Assembly: GCA_007844125.1 (NCBI GenBank)
Contig: CM017561.1
Location: forward strand, 62,911,256-62,975,255
Reading direction: 5' to 3'
From: Sinonovacula constricta
Lineage: Eukaryota > Mollusca > Bivalvia > Cardiida > Solecurtidae
DNA length: 64,000 bases
Within the stretch, counting starts at the first letter, position 1. Every line of letters starts with the position of its first letter. Made by a program: the position numbers and the translations under genes. The notes under the pieces were generated by a model that saw only the letters and a program-made list of their open reading frames with translations, was not told where the DNA came from and did not search any database. Below are positions 24,555-35,099 of this stretch, in pieces.

Positions 24555-24674
24555 CTTTGGGACACAATCCACACGATCGTTTACAGTATTTCTCTGCAGT
24601 ATCGTTATGTTGACAAACAAAGTGAAGGATACTTGGTATGTGACAGTCACCGTCCGGGTCATCGTCACAGGAAG
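24555..24674 (-). CDS. ShKT-domain exon
   Basis: A 120-bp phase 1-1 exon with acceptor tttag and donor GTGAGT. It encodes SCDDDPDGDCHIPSILHFVC and QHNDTAEKYCKRSCGLCPK, differing from the 5,010-5,129 exon by one residue. All six ShKT cysteines are present. The first 60-odd bases in reading direction are identical between the two copies although their introns have diverged, which suggests strong constraint or past exon-sized gene conversion. If the linker exon at 41098-41184 splices directly here, the junction codon is G|CT (Ala), in frame. The 16.4-kb intron in between might hide exons I did not recognise. Confidence 0.93.
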
Positions 24675-24978
24675 CTAAATGTAAAGTTTTTACATGTATT
24701 AACTAAGTTCTATTTTTTTAAATATGTGCCAAAAGCAGACAAGAAACAGAAGTCTCGTGTTTTTTCTTAATATATTTTTTTCTACAAGTTAATATTGTGG
24801 TATGATGTAAGTTTCTCATCACAAAGCATTCAAGCACTGAATTTAGCGTTGTCATCGAAAGACGTTCCGGTCCAGTGTGCTATCAAGGAGCAGATTAAGA
24901 AAATAATGTTCCACAAGGCCTTAATACAAAACAAAGATATACGAAATAAGGTATTTATTTAAACTATAATGGGGGAAA

Positions 24979-25009
24979 TCGGTCAGTTGTGTCCCCTGAT
25001 AAAACAGGT
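24979..25009 (+). repeat. Left terminal inverted repeat of the ISL2EU-like element
   Basis: tcggtcagttgtgtcccc pairs with the right end at 29,682-29,699 with two mismatches in 18. Similarity continues inward after a small gap (gataaaacagg against gataaaatagg). The exact outer edge could be one to three bases further out. Confidence 0.8.
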
Positions 25010-25125
25010 GCACGTTAGAGGGCGCTGTTGCCGAATTAATCCTTTGGTAACTTCCGTTTGACTGATAGATATTACAGATAACACACACAAATTAAGATAT
25101 TAAAGTTTGCTGATTTTAACCTGTG

Positions 25126-26990
25126 ATGGCTTCGAAATTCAGCTCGTTATCACTAGGACAACTTAGATCAAAACTACACAAGCGAAACGGAAAGTTATCG
25201 GTGTGAAAGAAAGAGTTAATTGAGAGGCAAACAGCGCATTTACACTTAACGTACATTTTTGTTTATCGGTAAATATTTTCGCGCATATTTCTCGTTTTCT
25301 TAGTCCGATTTTCTGTCAACAGCTAAATCATGAATTTAGAAAACGTTAATGAGTGTGTCAAATGACAGAGACAGTGTATTTTGCAAGTTATTTCTAGGGG
25401 ATATTATTTTTATTGGGATTAAATGTTATCGATGTTGCGGTGGGTGGGGTATATTTATCGTATATTTGTTTTGATTTCTGTCGTGATATCGAGGTGTTTT
25501 ATTTGTAAAATCTGAAAATGCGTAACGTATTTAGAGTAAGACTATCGTTTATAAAGTTGCTTTAATCTGTCTTTATTGTTTATATCAACTGGTGATTGTG
25601 TATTGTTATTATATAGAGTGGTCATAAGGGGATGTGAGGCGGGGGCGGGATTATTTTTCCAGTTTTATTAAACAACTGTTCTTTCTTTTCATGGGATTGA
25701 GGCGTATGAGCTGAATTAGAACTTTGGTGCAGTTGATGAATTGTTTCCAGAATTCTGCATGACATTTCCAAAATCTTGCGAATACAAAGATGTTCATGCC
25801 GAAGTGAAAAGCCTCCTTTCACATTTGATACTGCTACGGGGTTCCTGAGCCAGTTTCAGGTTGAATTCGACCAGACTGTCATTGAGCTTTACAATGAAAA
25901 ATACCTTATGTATTTACGGATTTGCTCATCTGATATATTGGACTATATTAGAAGTTCATGCAAGGCAGAAATGATATTAATAAATTATTTAGTGGATGTT
26001 TCGTTTAGAAAAAAAACGGTCATGTACATGAGACACAGTGTGAAAGTGGTGCTGGAGAAGGCCCGACTGGTCATTGTAAACACATACGGACAGTCTTGTA
26101 TGCTTGCTGTCGCTTTACAAAAAACTGTGAACTGACAGTGGAACTTTCATGCACTGAAAAACTCCAGTAATTTCACAAGGCCAAAAAGAACTTGGGATCC
26201 CATTAAAAGCTGAAAATTTAAATCTGGCAGGCGCTGACGAGGCCAGTAATTTCGAAGATTTTGATCCACGGCCTCAACATTTGCGGAATATGGAATCGTA
26301 CAAAGACTATTTTCACAATACATGTATGAACTTTAAGAGAATTTCACACACACCACTTTTCAAACATTTGAACTGGCAAATATGAGGGCATATAGATGTG
26401 ACCATGATTACTTTAAATTTACCTTTGAAGAATCTTTTCTGAAGTCAGCTAGACTTTCACAAATTTCTAACCAGGACAGGACTGTGTTGGAGCAGATGAC
26501 TAGAGGTCAAAGGTGAAATGAAAGATGGTATGAAGAAAGGGAGAAGAAAGTTCAATCTCCAAATTTTTACCGCATTTGTCATGCACGAAAATATAGCTTA
26601 GAGACTTTAGCGAAGACTTTAGTTTGTGGTAGTTCTGTACCAACTAATGAAGCCTTACGACGTGGGCAAAAGTATGAGAAAGAAGCACTGCAGTTCTATG
26701 AAACTGATTTCAATGTTAAAGTGCAGTCATGTGGCATTTTCGTTTCGAAATATCTTCCATTTCTTGGTGCCTCACCTGATGGTGTTGTAAATGACAATGC
26801 TATTTGTGAAGTTAAATGTTCATTTTCAGCTAGAAATAAAACATTTTCCCCTGTTACAGTACCTTATTTAAAACTTGACCAAGGAAACATAAGACTTAAT
26901 ACAAAACATCCATATTTCTACCAAATACAAGGATAAATATTCTGCTCTGAACGACAATACTGTGATTTAATTATTTATACATTTTCGATG
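25126..26990 (+). pseudogene. SAP / SWIM zinc finger / YqaJ-type nuclease gene of the transposon
   Basis: It starts at ATG 25,126 with MASKFSSLSLGQLRSKLHKR, then a stop, then KKELIER: a SAP-like DNA-binding helix pair with one stop. After a gap or intron comes a spacer frame from about 25,755. A degraded SWIM-type finger follows (about 26,036-26,150, CESGAGEGPTGHCKHIRTVL, with the second cysteine of the CxC pair now Ser). Then AENLNLAGADEASNFEDFDP, and a YqaJ-like exonuclease core (about 26,560-26,936) with SVPTNEALRRGQKYEKEALQ, PFLGASPDGVV and AICEVKCSFS, including the catalytic-type SPDG and ExK pattern. Frames shift several times. YqaJ relatives are lambda-exonuclease-like nucleases; in this setting it is probably a transposition accessory protein. 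It is no longer able to make a full protein. Confidence 0.8.
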
Positions 26991-26999
26991 TAAAATATG

Positions 27000-27719
27000 T
27001 ACGAATAGAAAGAGACAATAATTTTATTTAAGATATGGTGTCTGTGCTACATAACTTTTATGAAAACTATTTCAAACCAGCAGTTTTGAAAAGGTTTTTA
27101 TACAAAGAAATCTAGAAGCTCAGTAAACAGCTTCTTGATTTCTTTGTATGAAAACCAGTTTCCACTTGTACCTCCCTTGTTGTCGAGCCACACTTTTCAC
27201 CTGTTGCATTATAATTATGAATACCACAAACGACATGTATATCCTTGCTATCAGTAAAGTTAAAAAATTCTTCGGTCACATTTTATTATATAGTAAAACG
27301 CTGTTTGGCATGATGTGCCATTTATGTACAGTTACGTTTGTATTTGTGTAAGTCTGTGTAAATATGTATGTTACATATCACAGTTTGCAGAGCTTTATGC
27401 TTTGGTTTTAAAAGTCGCGGTTGCTAGCTTTGAATAAAAATAAAGTTTTATTGCATTCAAACACGTGTATGTCAATTTATTTATTCCATTTTTTCTGACA
27501 AAATGCATGTTTGCATTCGAACGCGCTTAATTCCAAATACATTTCATATGGTATCACACTCACTTTTTATTTAGGCAATAATGCAGATCAGCAATGAAAA
27601 CAAGCTAACAAATATCACAGTATTCTATTTATTTGATATACAACCAATTTTTTTAATTTGACAAACAATAACTTGTAGATCTGAATATGAAGCTGAAAAT
27701 GCCATGTCCATTTAAACTG
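27000..27719. other. Convergent intergenic part of the transposon
   Basis: AT-rich spacer between the 3' ends of the two element genes. It contains gaataaaaataaag near 27,431, a likely polyadenylation signal for the plus-strand gene. No further coding is recognised. Confidence 0.5.
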
Positions 27720-29612
27720 ATCAGAGGAATAAGAAATATAAAGTTACAAAGCACAAAAAATGTAATTGACTTGATAACTTTGTCTCAGTTGCTGTCATTG
27801 GTTCAGTTAAAATGTTGTATGTCTTGGCAAGTATTATTATTCTTTCAATATGCACACGTTTACTTGATATTTTTCTGTCTCTCATCACAGTCTCTCCTGA
27901 CATGCGATTCTTTTTCTCAAAAAATGTTTAAATGTTTACATGTACATCATGACAAGCAAAAATATCCTGCACATTAAAGCCCTTGTCCGCCATGACACTG
28001 TCTTTCTTACTACACATGTGCATAAGTGCACTTCTTTCCACTATTTGTCTGTCACTTGTTGAGACCCTGTAAGAACTGGAAATGTACGATACCAAACCAC
28101 CCGGCGTAGCACCGACTTATATTTTCATAGTATTTCTGTTTTTTTATAAGTTGAGAAAGTTGCTTTGCTGAGCCGTTTGAGTTTTTCGGCTTTTTAATTC
28201 ACAATCGGTGGCATCAAAATTTACCTGTATACTTGGGTAATGTCTTTTAAAACTTAAGGTGCAAAATGCTAAACAAATTGTTGACTTGGCCATATGTTAA
28301 GTTCACTCCACTGTTTATATACATAAAGATAATCCCTGTAACAAATATATTTGACACAACACTCTCTGTAATACCAAACATTCTCGCAAGCTCAAAGTGT
28401 GTTGTGTGCCTTCTCAAATTTATCAATATACAAGAAAGAATTGATCAGGTACAGATATGTTGGTGACAGTGTGATAAACATAATTCAAACAATATGCAGC
28501 AGGCCCTAAAATATTCCGTACAAAAAAAACATTATGTAGTTTTCTAATCCAGTGTCAAAATGCACTGCCGCTGCATCTTTCTCAAAATTAAAGATTGAGT
28601 ATGCTGGACATTTTGGTGTCTGTACCTTGGCATGTACTAATTTACAGTCAAAGACCACATTTGTCTCTTCTGGTGAAACTTCTTCACTTGCGCCGACATC
28701 AAGTTCACCCTTAAAAGTCTCGAGTTTATACGCAGCATACTCTGGCTCCATATCAGGTGTATCGTCAACATTAGAAATGTCTTCAAAAAGCTCTGCACTG
28801 CCGATTGTTCAAGGCACGCGTTTCCCTCACAGTGCCTAAAAATACACAAACAAAAATGTACATTGATGTCAGTTTTATGTACCTATTCAGTCTGTATATA
28901 CACGGATTTAAAACATGTATGCAAAAATAATAATATTATTAATAATAATAATTATAATAATAATAATAATAATAATAATTAAACATAAGATAATGAACGT
29001 ACCTATGGAACTTTAACAATCTTCAAGATAAGATTGTATTCACATTGAAAATTATATATATGAATAAACTTGGTACGATAATATTTTATTTTAATGTACA
29101 CCTCATTTGTAATTAATTTTATTAAATAGCAATAGCCTTTTAAAAGTATTTACGTAACGTACATATCACTGACTAGGGCTTTAATTTCACTAATTTATAG
29201 CAGATAGATCTGGACGAATTTCGAGACGTCCCGGGGCCGAACCGCTATCGCCATACTTTATTTACGTCAGTTTAAGAGTTTAAGGCCCGCATAACGAGCC
29301 AAATAATTTGACCTTAAAATTGCTCATATCAATCGACGATAAATTGTGAAAACTGGTTTAAAATTTTACCTGAATAGATTAAATCATGGTAGTCTTCCTC
29401 CGTGAAGTGTCGTTCATAAACGTACGCATACTTGCTTGGCGGTGACCATTTTTTCCAGCTTGCTTTTGGCCCTTCGAATAACATGCTTCCACGCTTTTCT
29501 TCGATGTTTATCCTTAAGAAAAATATGTCTCCCTTTGTGTGAACAGTTTGGTACAACACAACAAGTTTCAGGCATGAGTTAACACGTAAACTGTCAACTG
29601 TCAAACGCTTCG
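27720..29612 (-). pseudogene. THAP-domain DDE transposase of the ISL2EU-like element
   Basis: The N-terminal exon (29,370-about 29,610) has HTKGDIFFLRINIEEKRGSM, WSPPSKYAYVYERHFTEEDY and a GTAAAA donor. It is a THAP zinc-finger end in which the CxxH cysteine is now Tyr. The next exon starts near 28,838 and contains DTPDMEPEYAAYKLETFKGE and FNFEKDAAAVHFDTGLENYI. After frame changes comes a transposase helix-turn-helix, HFELARMFGITESVVSNIFV (about 28,360-28,420). The DDE core (DDE_Tnp_4 style) has first D in NFDATDCEL (codon 28,213-28,215), second D in VMADKGFNVQD (27,985-27,987) and E in RVHIERIIILAKTYNILTEP (27,844-27,846). The acidic triad is kept, but at least three frameshifts or stops break the gene. 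Confidence 0.85.
28925..28982. repeat. (AAT)n microsatellite
   Basis: An interrupted ATT/AAT trinucleotide repeat of about 55 bases inside the intron of the THAP-DDE gene. Confidence 0.9.
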
Positions 29613-29670
29613 CTAGTTTTCTTTATTAAGTCTGCGCCCGAGGCAGCTGTTTTAGGGACCAATTTGCCTA

Positions 29671-29699
29671 TTTTATCGATTGGGGAGATAACTGACCGA
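29671..29699 (-). repeat. Right terminal inverted repeat of the ISL2EU-like element
   Basis: Read on minus from 29,699: tcggtcagttatctcccc, then gataaaatagg. It pairs with 24,979-25,009 (see the left end). Confidence 0.8.
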
Positions 29700-31143
29700 A
29701 GTCAGTAAGTGTGTCTTTTCTCTTAATAATGTATCCGGTTTGTGGCAAATCGATTGCTATGTTTTTAAGTTTACCACAGTCACACATGACCATATTTCAT
29801 AAAAGAACATTTAACATAAGGAAACAAAAACTCACAGCCACTAAAAGTTATGTTATTGTATGACTAAATGATTATCGTTACTTTGAATCTGGTTGAAGAA
29901 CAATCGTATGATAAACGTAGAAATACCTGATTTGCGACGGTCAATGACACGACATGTTTAATATAGTTTTTCATTAAGAAAGAAAATAAGCAGAAACGTT
30001 CCTCGACAGATCTTTCGCAAATTCTACGCCAGCAAGGGAAATGAACAAGCCAAGTATTGCAAGCCAAGTACGATAAAGTTATAAAGGAAAATCATTACAT
30101 CCAACATTTTTTGTTGTTACTTTTTTCCATTTAGTAAATGTTTATATAAAATGTACATTAAAGAACTCTGCATTTGGCGACTTGATAAAGAGCATGGCAC
30201 ATGTTTAATTGAATACAAAGTATATTAAACGCATGCAAACGTTCATTGTATAACATATAACATGTTTTAATGAAAGTCAATCCTCAATTCTAGCAACAAC
30301 TTTTATATATGTTGTATAAAACATTGCTTGTTGTGGTTTTGTGGATAATCCTGTTCAAATTGATTACTTATCTTTGGACAATTCTTGCATGTTTTGAAAG
30401 ATGTTTACACTAAATAAAGTAATTTTATTTCATTTGAAAAATTGAAGAAGTTTATTAACAAGATCAATGTGTACAAGCCATCGGTGTTTGTTTTAAGTGG
30501 TAAGATGGTCTAATTAAACGTGTAATTTAATGTAAATTAAATCGGTATTCAGTTGTTTACCTAATTAAACTGATAAACGTGTGATAGGCGGTATTTGTTT
30601 GTGTAATAATTGTTCAGTTAGACGTAACTTAAACGTTAACATACGAACACATGAACAGATCCTAAGAAATATTTTGTATTGTTGCACACAGGCAGTAATA
30701 GTTGAATCTGTTTGAATATCATGCATACCGATAACTTAAGTACTCGTTTTTAAAAAAATATAATATAAAAAACGCTGTATAATGGCACTAAAATCCATAC
30801 AAGGCAAGATGACTCAAACCTTATTGCATAAGCATTTTCATTTCATAAAATCAATACACATTTATAACATTTATGTCGAGATAATTTTTAAAACGGCTTC
30901 ATCCACTTGCAGTATTAAAAGCCTTTCTGTAATGCTTTTGAAGTAATAAACTGCCTAATGATATTGAATTCTTAAACTTTAAAATAAACTATTGTAGACC
31001 TATGTAGGTGCGAGAAGAATACTTAACAACGTTTCTAACTTAACATTTTGCTATTTCTCTGTACTTTCTTGCTATGAATCAGATATAAACCACACTTGCT
31101 ATTAGTAAGCAATGATAAACTTGCCCTCGATTAACGTTCAATA

Positions 31144-31322
31144 GAGTTACTTGAGAGACTCGGCAAACGAACGAAGGTTTGTATACATTCATTCATCGAC
31201 AACAGCGATTACGTTGGAGTAGACGCAATATTAGAGTGATACAATTAGAACGGTTATTGGAGAGCCTCGACAAACGAACGAAGGTTCGTACACATTCATT
31301 CATCGACAACAGCAATTATGTT
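31144..31322 (+). repeat. Tandem duplication, two units 107 bases apart
   Basis: Units at 31,144-31,215 and 31,251-31,322 share gagagactcggcaaacgaac against ggagagcctcgacaaacgaac, then gaaggttygta-acattcattcatcgacaacagc. The equivalent copy-A site near 8,905-8,975 has a single, more diverged unit, so the doubling is specific to copy B. The second unit runs straight into the Tc1-like relic, so the repeat may be tied to that insertion. Confidence 0.8.
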
Positions 31323-31324
31323 AC

Positions 31325-31885
31325 AGTATTCACAGTATTACACAGACACATTTAGAATGGGCAAATGTACTTTACAACGACGAAAGATGTTTCTGTCTGT
31401 AGGACTATGGCCGTCAAAGTGGTTACCATCGCAGAGTAGAGAGATTCAAAGCTGTCGATGTCATTCAACGTGATCGGCACAGACGAGGCTCTGTTTTGAT
31501 TTGGGGCGGCGTGTCACTTCATACAAAAACTCATGTTGTCATTGTTAATGGAAAGTTAATTTTATTCTCAAAATAAATTCCTGACGCCAGTAGCAATTCT
31601 GCATATCCAACAAAACAGAGGAACTTTGTTGATGCAAGATGGTGCAGCATGCCACACAGCAGCATCTACACAACGTTTCCATCTCGAGAAATTGTGATAG
31701 TTTTACCCTGGTTCCCGAGTCACCCAATTTAAATCCGATAGAGCAATACTGGGACGGACTTAAAACGACGTCTTAAATGGCCACCACACAACGCACGCTC
31801 CCGAAAATTGGAAACGCACGTGTCCGTACATGGAATGCAATGCCACAACAAGAATTTCTTTTACCCAAAATAGTAAAGGTCTGAA
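31325..31885 (+). mobile_element. Tc1-like (DD34E-type) transposase relic
   Basis: Frames on plus give a broken Tc1-like transposase: HRHI-NGQ (the region before the first Asp), VERFKAVDVIQRDRHRRGSV with LIWGGVSLHTKTHVVIVNGK, QQNRGTLLMQDGAACHTAAS (second catalytic D) and SPNLNPIEQYWDGL (catalytic E; the family usually has SPDLNPIE). The tail is RVRTWNAMPQQEFL. The reading frame switches several times and the N-terminal paired-type DNA-binding part is missing. I could not delimit terminal repeats. It is absent from the matching intron of copy A, so it was inserted after the duplication. It is antisense to the host gene. Confidence 0.8.
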
Positions 31886-33589
31886 ATTACATACACTTTG
31901 TCACCACATTTAGATACGTGATTGCGAACTGTATTGACACAAGAGGTAAGAAGTTTGGATTTTTAACTGATTTTTCTTAGGCTGTCATTTACATATAATG
32001 ATGATTGGTAGTGTGTTTTGTGACTAGTACATTGAACTTTGTCAGAAATTGTGCTTGATTATTAAGTAATCACCACCGTTTTGCGCGTAATTATATTATC
32101 ATCTGATGTTTCTGCAGCTATAGGAACAAAAATACTATAGACATTAGAAAATACTAGTTTATGAGTTTCAACTAATTCATAGTTGTTTTAATTGTAGATT
32201 CCTGCCGTTATATAATAAATTGCGACCACCCTCCCTAGTTCTGCCACATACAGTCAACTGTTAGGCACACATATACACGATAGTGTTGACATCACAACAC
32301 GTATTATATACATTTACTAAACTTAAGCGTATAACATGAGTGCAGTTCCATACAAGGTTCTAAAGCTTCATGGTCAATATTCTATTCCGAATTCCTACAT
32401 ATATAACACATAGGCGTCATAAAATATTGAGTATTTAACGTATTTATTTTCATGAACATATTCGTTTAGAAATGTGACTTAAGGTTATTGTTAATTGCAG
32501 GTATCAAGAATGTTCTAAAGTTTTTTTAAGGAAATGTATGTAGGAAATGTTCGATCCAGTGCCCCTTGCTCTATTTTGATAATCATACGGGCGTTATACT
32601 AACAATAGCGATATGGAAACGTCGTATAACGAGCACTTGTGAGTAATTTATCTTGTTTACCTTAAAATATATCACTCGATATAATACAAAATTACTGCAT
32701 TGATAATTATAAAAGAAACATTCTACTATAGAGTATGGTCTAGTTAAATGTACGTTTACTTGGAAGGCTGCCGGCATGCAAATAAATTATGCATGTTATA
32801 GAGATTGACATTTTTGTTTTCGGAAAGTCAAAAGACAATGTTTAAATGTTTGTATTTCCTTAAATGCCTTAAAATGTCCTTTATAGTCTTTATAAAGCAA
32901 ACTACACATGTGACATCTTTATTACCTCACGCATGTGAATTAATCAGCTTTTGTGCGGCTTTACATTCTAGGCTGATGTTGAAGTAAAAGATGATATTGC
33001 AACATAGCTTGCATTCATTTTTAGTTTTCTCCGCCGTTTATTGTACATTTATTATTCTTAACTTCATGGTTGACATTTATAATTGAATTAGTACGTTGTT
33101 AGCAATATATTTAAGCTCTCCTACCAGTGAAATAAGGAAGGGGACGCATCGATACAAAATATATTTTGAAATGAATTAAATTTTCTACGTGAAAGCGAGA
33201 TTTAGCAATGCCAAATTATTGCGTTTTAATGTTAAACTGAATAATATCTGCAAACTTACAGCCTATGTTAATATGAGAATTTAATCCTGGACGAACAGAA
33301 TTATTTCAGTGTTGTTAAAAGCAGTGAATAGGAATGTTTTAACCATATTCAGTTACCTACGGTGTAGGTTTTATTCGGAAAAGATACTCAGTAAATACAT
33401 AAAAACGGATTTTGTGAAGTTTAAAAGATGGTTTGCAATTATAAAGTGACTTAACATAACCGCTGGATTAATATCAAAGTCACGTGGAAGCCATTGGCAG
33501 CATTTTTCTTTGACAGCGTATCCAAGAAAGATATTAACTCAGAAAAGTATCATCACTTAATTGGTGCACTATGTTAATAATGCACTGTG

Positions 33590-34440
33590 TACTAGGTAAA
33601 CAACAACGAAAATATTGGGCCCTGTCGGTAGGGACCTTAGAATTCTCCGACTGCCGCTACCTGTAGCGAGGTAAGAACCCTCCAAAAGTAGCCCACCTGT
33701 ATGCCGTGGGTGGCGACCCTGTGTCATTGTGACGAGGGGATCCTGGTGATTGAGACCGTTTTGGCTTGTCAGAAATATGACATGAAAGTTAATTCTGGTC
33801 AACACACTAATTTGGCCCTAAGTTGCGGTGTAGACGGGCGGTATGCAGGTCCTGTATTACCAAATCGACTCACCGGCTGATCATGGGTTACCTGCGACTC
33901 CCTATTTACACACTTTCTTTGTTCTTTGACTTACCTCTATTTCTTATTTCTCTTGATTAACCGTGTTACACAAACTATCCCCTTAAATTTTCATCTTTCT
34001 TAACTTAACCCAGATGTCAGCCGGTTAAACGGACCAATCTGGCATGTTTACTTTTTAAGTATCTTTAGAATCTCTTGACAAAAACCTATAACAAAAGTCT
34101 CTCCATTTATCATTGAGAAATCAGTCAAAGGTATTTTCGGAACAGTCGAAACCGTTAAAAAAATGAAAAATGAATGTCTTCTTATTGAAACAAATCGAAA
34201 AACCATTTCTGACAAAATCTTAAAAACAACTGAATTCTGTTCGCTTAAAGTAAAGACTTATCCACACAGATCACTAAACTTTTCGAAAGGCGTAATACGC
34301 TGCGCAGACCTTTCCGGCGTTCCAGAGGAGGGGATTCTGAAAGAACTTCAACCCCAAGAGGTAAGCGGAGTTCGCAGAATTTCCTTTTCGAAAGACGGCC
34401 GCCGCATTCGAACAAACACTTTAGTTCTGACTTTTTAAAA
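33590..34440 (+). mobile_element. LINE fragment (5' region and gag start)
   Basis: It matches the longer LINE at 52,990-54,060: shared ggccctgtcrgtaggg, gaattctccg, gaggggatcctggtg and ttggccctaagttg, then the gag-like frame ITKVSPFIIEKSVKGIFGTV and SLNFSKGVIRCADLSGVPEE. The region between about 53,460 and 53,690 of the long copy is missing here, and the fragment stops within gag at NTLVLTF. Losing the 3' part is unusual for target-primed insertion, which normally truncates the 5' end, so a deletion or recombination after insertion is likely. It begins exactly where copy-A/copy-B intron homology ends. Confidence 0.85.
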
Positions 34441-35099
34441 ATTATCGCCAAGAGGTTATATCTCCCACTGATAGGAAACTTGGCTTGACACGTTTTGTGT
34501 ACTTTGTAGAGAGCAAGCTTTTGTTACGCCATTTTGCCTTCATATATTTTCAATCAAATCATAAACGTGTTTAAATGTTCCTTCTAATAACGAATTATCA
34601 ACAAGGTGGAGGAGTCGTGAGAACGAGCATTGGACGGTCACTAAAGCAACGTCGGAGGAACAAGATAAAACAGCAATAAGCTATATTCGTTTTAAGAGAA
34701 TATTAATAGTTTGCTTGTATATACTCATGAGTTTTATAAGTATGTAAACACTCTCAAAACACATGACCACATAAGCCTAAATAGATCTTACGGAACTGGA
34801 TGTATTTAGAGAATGTTTAAAACATACTATTCGAGGAGCTTAAACTCGTCGAAATAAATTTAATTAAATTTCATGGACATAATGTTTATCGATATAAAGT
34901 CCCTGTCAATCTTTGATATATTTACTACATGTAGAAATAAGCAAATAACTACATGTAACCACAGGAAGATTGTAAATACAGAGGTATAACAAAGAATATT
35001 GTCAGAAACGTTGTTAAATGTATATATCTTGCTAATAATTTGAGAAACTGAATACCCTTGTGTTGCTCTTCAAAAAAAAAACATGTCTCTTTTGTCACA

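Larger units (their letters stand above)
24979..29699. mobile_element. ISL2EU-like DNA transposon with two convergent broken genes
   Basis: The ends match as inverted repeats. The left end is tcggtcagttgtgtcccc (24,979-24,996), followed by gataaaacagg. The right end read on minus is tcggtcagttatctcccc (29,699 down), then gataaaatagg. Inside, a plus-strand SAP/SWIM/YqaJ-nuclease gene (25,126-about 27,000) converges on a minus-strand THAP + DDE transposase gene (about 29,610-27,720). The pairing of a THAP-DDE transposase with a YqaJ-type nuclease is, from memory, the hallmark of the ISL2EU group in the PIF/Harbinger-related superfamily. Both genes are disrupted. The target duplication is unclear: flanks are aa on the left and ag on the right. 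The element is absent from the equivalent copy-A intron, so it inserted after that duplication. Confidence 0.8.

Noticed and set aside
25776..26936. Possible phage or viral origin of the YqaJ-like nuclease
   Set aside because: The SWIM finger, the neighbouring THAP-DDE transposase and shared terminal repeats place it in a eukaryotic DNA transposon.
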